Below, in pieces: positions 48,044 through 52,374 of a DNA stretch of 52,374 bases. The notes below the pieces were generated by a model. The model was not told the DNA's origin. It saw only the letters and a list, made by a program, of their open reading frames with translations, and did not search any database. The DNA lies in the NCBI RefSeq assembly GCF_002551005.1, contig NZ_NVOY01000001.1, positions 1 to 52,374 of the forward strand, read 5' to 3'. The translations under genes and the position numbers were made by a program. Numbering within the stretch: position 1 is the first letter of the stretch; each line of letters starts with the position of its first letter. The stretch is from Bacillus pseudomycoides. Lineage in GTDB: Bacteria > Bacillota > Bacilli > Bacillales > Bacillaceae_G.

Positions 48044-49309
48044 TTATGCAGATGTTTTTGTATCTTGCTCAAGTACAGTACCATCTTGCAGTACTAATTT
48101 TGGCGCAGCATTTTCTGTTACTGTTTCTTTTGAAATCACACATTTTTCAATGTCTTTACGAGATGGAAGTTCGAACATCACATCTAGCATTAAACCTTCA
48201 ATGATAGAACGAAGTCCGCGTGCACCTGTTTTACGTTCAATTGCTTTTTTAGCAATTTCAACAAGAGCTTCGTCTTCAAACTCTAATTCAACATCATCAA
48301 GCTCCAATAACTTTTGGAACTGCTTCACAAGCGCATTTTTCGGCTTTGTTAAGATGTCAACAAGAGCACCTTCATCAAGTGGCTCTAAATTCGCAATAAC
48401 TGGCAGACGACCAATAAATTCTGGAATTAATCCGAATTTTAATAAATCTTCTGGCAATACATGCGATAAAACATGCTTTTCTGTTACATCAGCATTTTTC
48501 TTCTCAGAACCGAAACCAATCACTTTTTCACCAAGACGGCGTTTAATAATTGGTTCAATACCATCAAATGCACCGCCACAAATGAATAAAATGTTTGTTG
48601 TATCAATTTGAATAAACTCCTGATGTGGATGCTTACGACCACCTTGAGGCGGAACGCTCGCTACAGTTCCTTCTAAAATTTTAAGAAGTGCCTGTTGCAC
48701 ACCCTCACCAGATACGTCACGCGTAATTGACGGATTTTCTGACTTACGAGCCACTTTATCAATCTCGTCAATATAAATGATTCCTTTTTCTGCTTTCTCT
48801 ACATCATAATCAGCTGCTTGAATAAGTTTTAATAAGATGTTTTCTACATCTTCTCCTACATATCCAGCTTCCGTTAAAGATGTTGCATCAGCAATTGCAA
48901 ACGGAACATTTAAAATACGCGCTAATGTTTGAGCTAATAACGTTTTACCGCTACCTGTTGGCCCAATTAAAGAAATATTACTTTTCGCTAATTCTACATC
49001 ATCAATTTTGCTGCTAGAATTAATGCGCTTGTAATGATTATATACCGCTACCGCTAATGCTTTCTTCGCTTGATCTTGTCCGATTACGTATTCATCTAAA
49101 ATTTCACGAATTTCTACCGGCTTCGGTACATCTTTGAATTCTACTTCTTCATCTTTTGCAAGCTCCTCTTGCACGATTTCTGTGCAAAGTTCTATACATT
49201 CATCACAAATGTAAACCCCAGGACCTGCCACAAGTTTTCGAACTTGTGTTTGTGTTTTACCACAGAAAGAACATTTTAATTGTCCTTTTTCATCATTAAA
49301 TTTAAACAT
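48044..49309 (-). CDS. clpX: ClpX, ATPase subunit of the ClpXP protease
   Basis: Unfoldase feeding ClpP. The N-terminal zinc finger uses C13, C16, C35 and C38 (CSFCGK and CDECIE). The AAA+ core has [16 protein letters not shown], the pore loop YVGEDV and sensor 2 ARGLRS; the ClpP-docking loop reads [11 protein letters not shown]. The frame extends to 49384, but AAGGGGTG supports the ATG at 49309 (MFKFNDEKG), as in other ClpX proteins; 421 residues. Confidence 0.97.
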   Translation of the reverse strand: MFKFNDEKGQLKCSFCGKTQTQVRKLVAGPGVYICDECIELCTEIVQEELAKDEEVEFKDVPKPVEIREILDEYVIGQDQAKKALAVAVYNHYKRINSSSKIDDVELAKSNISLIGPTGSGKTLLAQTLARILNVPFAIADATSLTEAGYVGEDVENILLKLIQAADYDVEKAEKGIIYIDEIDKVARKSENPSITRDVSGEGVQQALLKILEGTVASVPPQGGRKHPHQEFIQIDTTNILFICGGAFDGIEPIIKRRLGEKVIGFGSEKKNADVTEKHVLSHVLPEDLLKFGLIPEFIGRLPVIANLEPLDEGALVDILTKPKNALVKQFQKLLELDDVELEFEDEALVEIAKKAIERKTGARGLRSIIEGLMLDVMFELPSRKDIEKCVISKETVTENAAPKLVLQDGTVLEQDTKTSA

Positions 49310-49536
49310 ATTTTCACACCCCTTACAAAGTGCTAAAACCTTGCCTTCGTATGTACACGATAAATGTATCGTATGTAAATACATATTATGTCACTACGTG
49401 GCGAGAAATACAAATAATATGGTTAGTTATGTACAAATAAAAAATTTTTAAAACTTTTAAAATATGTATATTCGACTTTTGAAGAATCATTTCCTTCTTC
49501 ATAACAAAATGTTTTACAAATATATTTATATTTATA

Positions 49537-49568
49537 AAACAAGGCACGAGCAATGTCGTGCCTTGTTA
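49537..49568 (-). terminator. Terminator of tig
   Basis: Stem AACAAGGCACGA/TCGTGCCTTGTTTT on the minus strand, just after the tig stop codon. Confidence 0.88.
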
Positions 49569-49573
49569 TTTTA

Positions 49574-50857
49574 TTATGCAGTCTTGCTGTTATCTACTAA
49601 GAAATCTACTGCTTTACGAACTTGAAGTTCTTCTTTTACACCTTCAACGTTACCAAGAGCTTGTTTCACAGCGTCTACTGGCATGTTGTACATTTCAGCC
49701 ATTTTTTCAACTTCTGCATTTACTTCTTCATCTGTTGCTTCAATTTTTTCAGCTTCGATGATAGCTTCAAGAACAAGGTTAGTTGTTACGCGTTTTGCAG
49801 CGTCTTCTTTCATTTGTCCTTTTAATTTCTCTTCATCAGTACCTGTGAATTGGTAGTAAAGTTCTAAGTTCATACCTTGGTAGCTTAAGCGTTGCTCGAA
49901 TTCACGAACCATACGATCTAACTCAGTTTCGATCATAGCTTCTGGAATGTCGATTTCTGCATTTGCAGAAGCTTTTTCTACTACTTCGTCACGAACTTTG
50001 TGTTCAGCTTCTTGCTTTTTGCTTACTTCTAAGTTTTCACGAATTTTTGCTTTTAACTCATCAAGAGTTGCAACTTCTTCGTTTGCATCTTTCGCGAACT
50101 CGTCATCTAAAGCAGGAAGTTCTTTCACTTTAATTTCATGAATTGTTACTTTAAATGTTGCTGGTTTACCAGCTAGTTCAGCTGCATGGTATTCTTCTGG
50201 AAATGATACTTCCACGTCTTTTTGTTCGCCAGCTTTTAGACCAATTACTTGCTCTTCAAATCCTGGGATGAATGTGCCAGAACCAATTGCTAAAGAGTAG
50301 TTTTCGCCTTTTCCACCTTCAAATGCTTCGCCATCAACGAAACCTTCGAAGTCGATTACAGCTGTATCACCGTTTTCTACAGTGCCGTCTTCTTTCACTA
50401 CAAGCTCAGCTTGACGCTCTTGTAAAGATTTTAATTCGTTCTCTACATCTTCGTCAGTTACAGTAGCATCCTCTTTCTCTACTGTTAAGCCTTTGTATTC
50501 GCCTAATTTCACTTCAGGTTTTACAGTAACTTTTGCAGTGAAAATTAAGTTTTGACCTTTTTCGAATTTCTCGATGTCGATTTCAGGATGAGCAACTGGG
50601 AAGATACCAGTTTCATCGATTGCTTCTCCGTATGCTTTTGGTAAGATGATATCTAAAGCATCTTGGTATAAAGACTCTACACCGAAGCGTTGTTCGAATA
50701 GAGGACGAGGCATTTTTCCTTTACGGAAGCCCGGTACGTTAATTGTTTGTACTACTTTTTTGAACGCAGCGTCTAAAGAGTTATTTACTTCTTTAGCATC
50801 AACTTCGATTGTTAACACGCCAACGTTTCCTTCTAATTTTTCCCATTTTGCAGCCAT
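49574..50857 (-). CDS. tig: Trigger factor
   Basis: Ribosome-bound chaperone and peptidyl-prolyl isomerase, 427 residues. The ribosome-docking signature [17 protein letters not shown] is in the N-terminal domain; the FKBP-type PPIase domain (about 160-245; [20 protein letters not shown]) and the helical C-terminal arms follow. The ATG follows GGAGGG. A run of stem-loops lies upstream. Confidence 0.97.
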   Translation of the reverse strand: MAAKWEKLEGNVGVLTIEVDAKEVNNSLDAAFKKVVQTINVPGFRKGKMPRPLFEQRFGVESLYQDALDIILPKAYGEAIDETGIFPVAHPEIDIEKFEKGQNLIFTAKVTVKPEVKLGEYKGLTVEKEDATVTDEDVENELKSLQERQAELVVKEDGTVENGDTAVIDFEGFVDGEAFEGGKGENYSLAIGSGTFIPGFEEQVIGLKAGEQKDVEVSFPEEYHAAELAGKPATFKVTIHEIKVKELPALDDEFAKDANEEVATLDELKAKIRENLEVSKKQEAEHKVRDEVVEKASANAEIDIPEAMIETELDRMVREFEQRLSYQGMNLELYYQFTGTDEEKLKGQMKEDAAKRVTTNLVLEAIIEAEKIEATDEEVNAEVEKMAEMYNMPVDAVKQALGNVEGVKEELQVRKAVDFLVDNSKTA

Positions 50858-51177
50858 TTATTCTTTCCCTCCAACTGTAATAATGTATGCACATACCTTT
50901 AAAGATCGAGGCCTTTATTGTTTCTTAAAAAGAAACAATAAAGGCAAACTGATAAATTCAGCCTTTTATCCACTATGAAAAGCTTTGGACACACTTCTCA
51001 ATCTACTATTTGTCGAAAAGACAAATACGGTATATTTTGTTCGAGAATAATATGAAACATATAAGTAAGAGAATATTTGTTTCTATTCTCTTATAAAAAG
51101 GCAAATTTAAGCCTTTTGCAACCCTTACATTATAACATAGAATACTCTCGTTTCAATAACTGAAACATTCTTTTTCA
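50858..51177 (-). other. tig upstream region with four stem-loops
   Basis: No gene. Hairpins: GCCTTTATTGTTTCTT/AAGAAACAATAAAGGC (50911-50945, 16-bp perfect arms), TATTTGTC/GACAAATA (51007-51027), AAGAGAATA/TATTCTCTT (51067-51092) and AAAAGGC/GCCTTTT (51096-51117). The last, followed by TTTTTAT on the minus strand, probably ends the TPR gene; the others lie in the likely tig leader. Confidence 0.6.
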
Positions 51178-52185
51178 TTATACTGGCATAAACCCTTCTT
51201 TCTCAATACGTAAAAACCACTGATATGCAATATGATATTCTTCCAGTGTAATACCATACTCATGAAGAAGTTCCTCTTCATGAATTGGCATTCCAAAGCG
51301 TTTCCTTCCAACTCTCTCTAAAACAGCCGCCCATAATTCATCTTTGTCTGTTAATAGAGGAAACGGGAAAAGACTTGTCTGCATTTCTTTCCAATATGTA
51401 ATAATTGCCCCATACATCGATGGATTATCATGCTCTAATCGCTCAGACAATATATGTAACACTTTTCCTGTATCATATTGATTATAAGCCAAATTAGCCG
51501 GTATAACTGTTATTGTCTCACCAAACTTTTCTATATCTACCTTCTCTTGTATTCCAAAGTCCATTAATATGTATAAGATAGAAGTTTTAATATACGGGTG
51601 TTTCGTTTCATCTACTAAAAATGTACGCAACGTCGGCAACGCCTTCTCGACATGTTTAGTCGCAAGACGGTTCACCGCGCGCAGCTGCTCCCCGTAGTCA
51701 CCAGTCAGCAAAGCATCCGCAAACACAGGTTCATCAAAAGATAAACCGTCATCTATCTCCACTACTGCTTCTTCACTCTCTAGCATACCCTTTGCAAACA
51801 AGGCAAGTTGTGCTAATTTTTCCTTTTGTTCTACTGTTATTTCTTTCGTTTGTAAAACAGACTGCACCGTTTCAATAATACCTTCATAATCATTTGTCTG
51901 TACTAAAATCGTAATATACGTTTCAAGAATATCTTGAAATAAAAACTCCCCTGTTTCAAGCAATTTCTCACATCGCTCTTTCGCTTCTTTCATTTCCTTT
52001 AATTCTAGCAAACAAATAACTGAAGCTAATTCTGATTGCTCTGTCTGTGCTCCGTATTGGCGCAACATTTCGAAGTTTTTTAACGCATCTTCAAACCGAC
52101 GCTCACGCAATGCAATAAATCCTTCATCGGTATATCGTGCTGACAATTGCGGAAACAATACGACCGTACTTTCTTTTTTATCCAT
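51178..52185 (-). CDS. ysoA: TPR-repeat protein (YsoA-like)
   Basis: A 335-residue soluble protein. Tetratricopeptide-like helix pairs fill the first 130 residues (FIALRERRFEDALKNFEMLRQYG; ASVICLLELKEMKEAKERCEKLL), then a helical region with HEAT-like spacing and a C-terminal domain. It lies upstream of tig as in B. subtilis ysoA. Function unknown; probably a protein-interaction scaffold. ATG behind AGAGGCGAG. Confidence 0.85.
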   Translation of the reverse strand: MDKKESTVVLFPQLSARYTDEGFIALRERRFEDALKNFEMLRQYGAQTEQSELASVICLLELKEMKEAKERCEKLLETGEFLFQDILETYITILVQTNDYEGIIETVQSVLQTKEITVEQKEKLAQLALFAKGMLESEEAVVEIDDGLSFDEPVFADALLTGDYGEQLRAVNRLATKHVEKALPTLRTFLVDETKHPYIKTSILYILMDFGIQEKVDIEKFGETITVIPANLAYNQYDTGKVLHILSERLEHDNPSMYGAIITYWKEMQTSLFPFPLLTDKDELWAAVLERVGRKRFGMPIHEEELLHEYGITLEEYHIAYQWFLRIEKEGFMPV

Positions 52186-52374
52186 ACGCTCGCCTCTTTT
52201 TTTAGATTTTCAATTCACTTTAAAGTTAATATAACAAATGACAGTTCGGAACACAATAATTGCAATCTGTTCGTTCTTATTGAGAAAATCTCGATTTCTG
52301 TTATACAAAAATCGAATACATCAGCGGGAAATACGAAAGTAGAAATTTCATGAAGAAATAAAGTGAAACTTTAA
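52186..52374. other. Right-end intergenic sequence
   Basis: 189 AT-rich bases with no gene seen; probably the ysoA promoter region and the flank of the next gene. Confidence 0.4.

Noticed and set aside
49310-49384. 25-residue N-terminal extension of ClpX
   Set aside because: The ribosome site AAGGGGTG and the conserved N-terminus both support the ATG at 49309.

Overview
The window is about 52 kb of core chromosome from a low-GC, spore-forming Firmicute. Gene content and order follow Bacillus subtilis closely: ysoA-tig-clpX-lonB-lonA-engB-hemAXCDBL-spoVID-ysxE-valS-folC-spoIIB-maf-radC-mreBCD-minCD-spoIVFAB-rplU-prp-rpmA-spo0B-obg-pheA-nadR-nifS-nadBCA-safA. The differences from B. subtilis are an RNase E/G family gene beside rplU, an ohrR-ohr pair after hemA, a Bce-type ABC/two-component cassette where pheB would lie, a MOSC protein gene, and the style of the SafA repeats. 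These point to the Bacillus cereus group or a close relative. That placement is inference from content, not from a database match.

Layout, left to right. 1-1079 is the 5' part of safA (spore coat, minus strand), cut by the window edge. 1110-1640 is a non-coding, highly folded element resembling a TnpB-less IS200/IS605 derivative. 1.7-7.1 kb is NAD synthesis: nadBCA diverges from nifS-nadR across a shared regulatory gap. 7.1-15.4 kb holds a MOSC protein, pheA, and the Bce-like module (response regulator, histidine kinase, ATPase, two paralogous permeases). 15.4-22.4 kb carries obg-spo0B, the rplU-prp-rpmA ribosomal operon, an RNase G-like gene and spoIVFA-spoIVFB. 21.6-25.6 kb is mreBCD-minCD (cell shape and division-site selection). 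25.8-33 kb is radC, maf, spoIIB, folC and T-box-controlled valS. A 64-residue unknown protein is encoded at 32.9 kb on the opposite strand. 33.1-35.1 kb has ysxE and spoVID (spore coat). 35.3-41.7 kb is the haem operon hemAXCDBL, with a perfect PerR box upstream and a 112-bp mobile-element-like insertion between hemX and hemC. 42.1-43.0 kb is the organic peroxide pair ohrR-ohr. 43.1-50.9 kb is engB, two Lon proteases, clpX and trigger factor, and 51.2-52.2 kb is a TPR protein.

Themes: most genes lie on the minus strand in short operons closed by clear stem-loop terminators. Sporulation runs through the window: SafA and SpoVID are coat morphogenetic partners, SpoIVFA/B process pro-sigma-K, Spo0B is in the phosphorelay, and SpoIIB acts in engulfment. 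NifS probably builds the Fe-S cluster of NadA, while NadR probably represses both divergent nad transcripts.

The observations most worth checking are two small non-coding mobile-element-like insertions. One is the structured IS605/omega-RNA-like element just upstream of safA. The other is the 112-bp MITE in the haem operon, which has 11-bp terminal inverted repeats and a perfect 8-bp target duplication.
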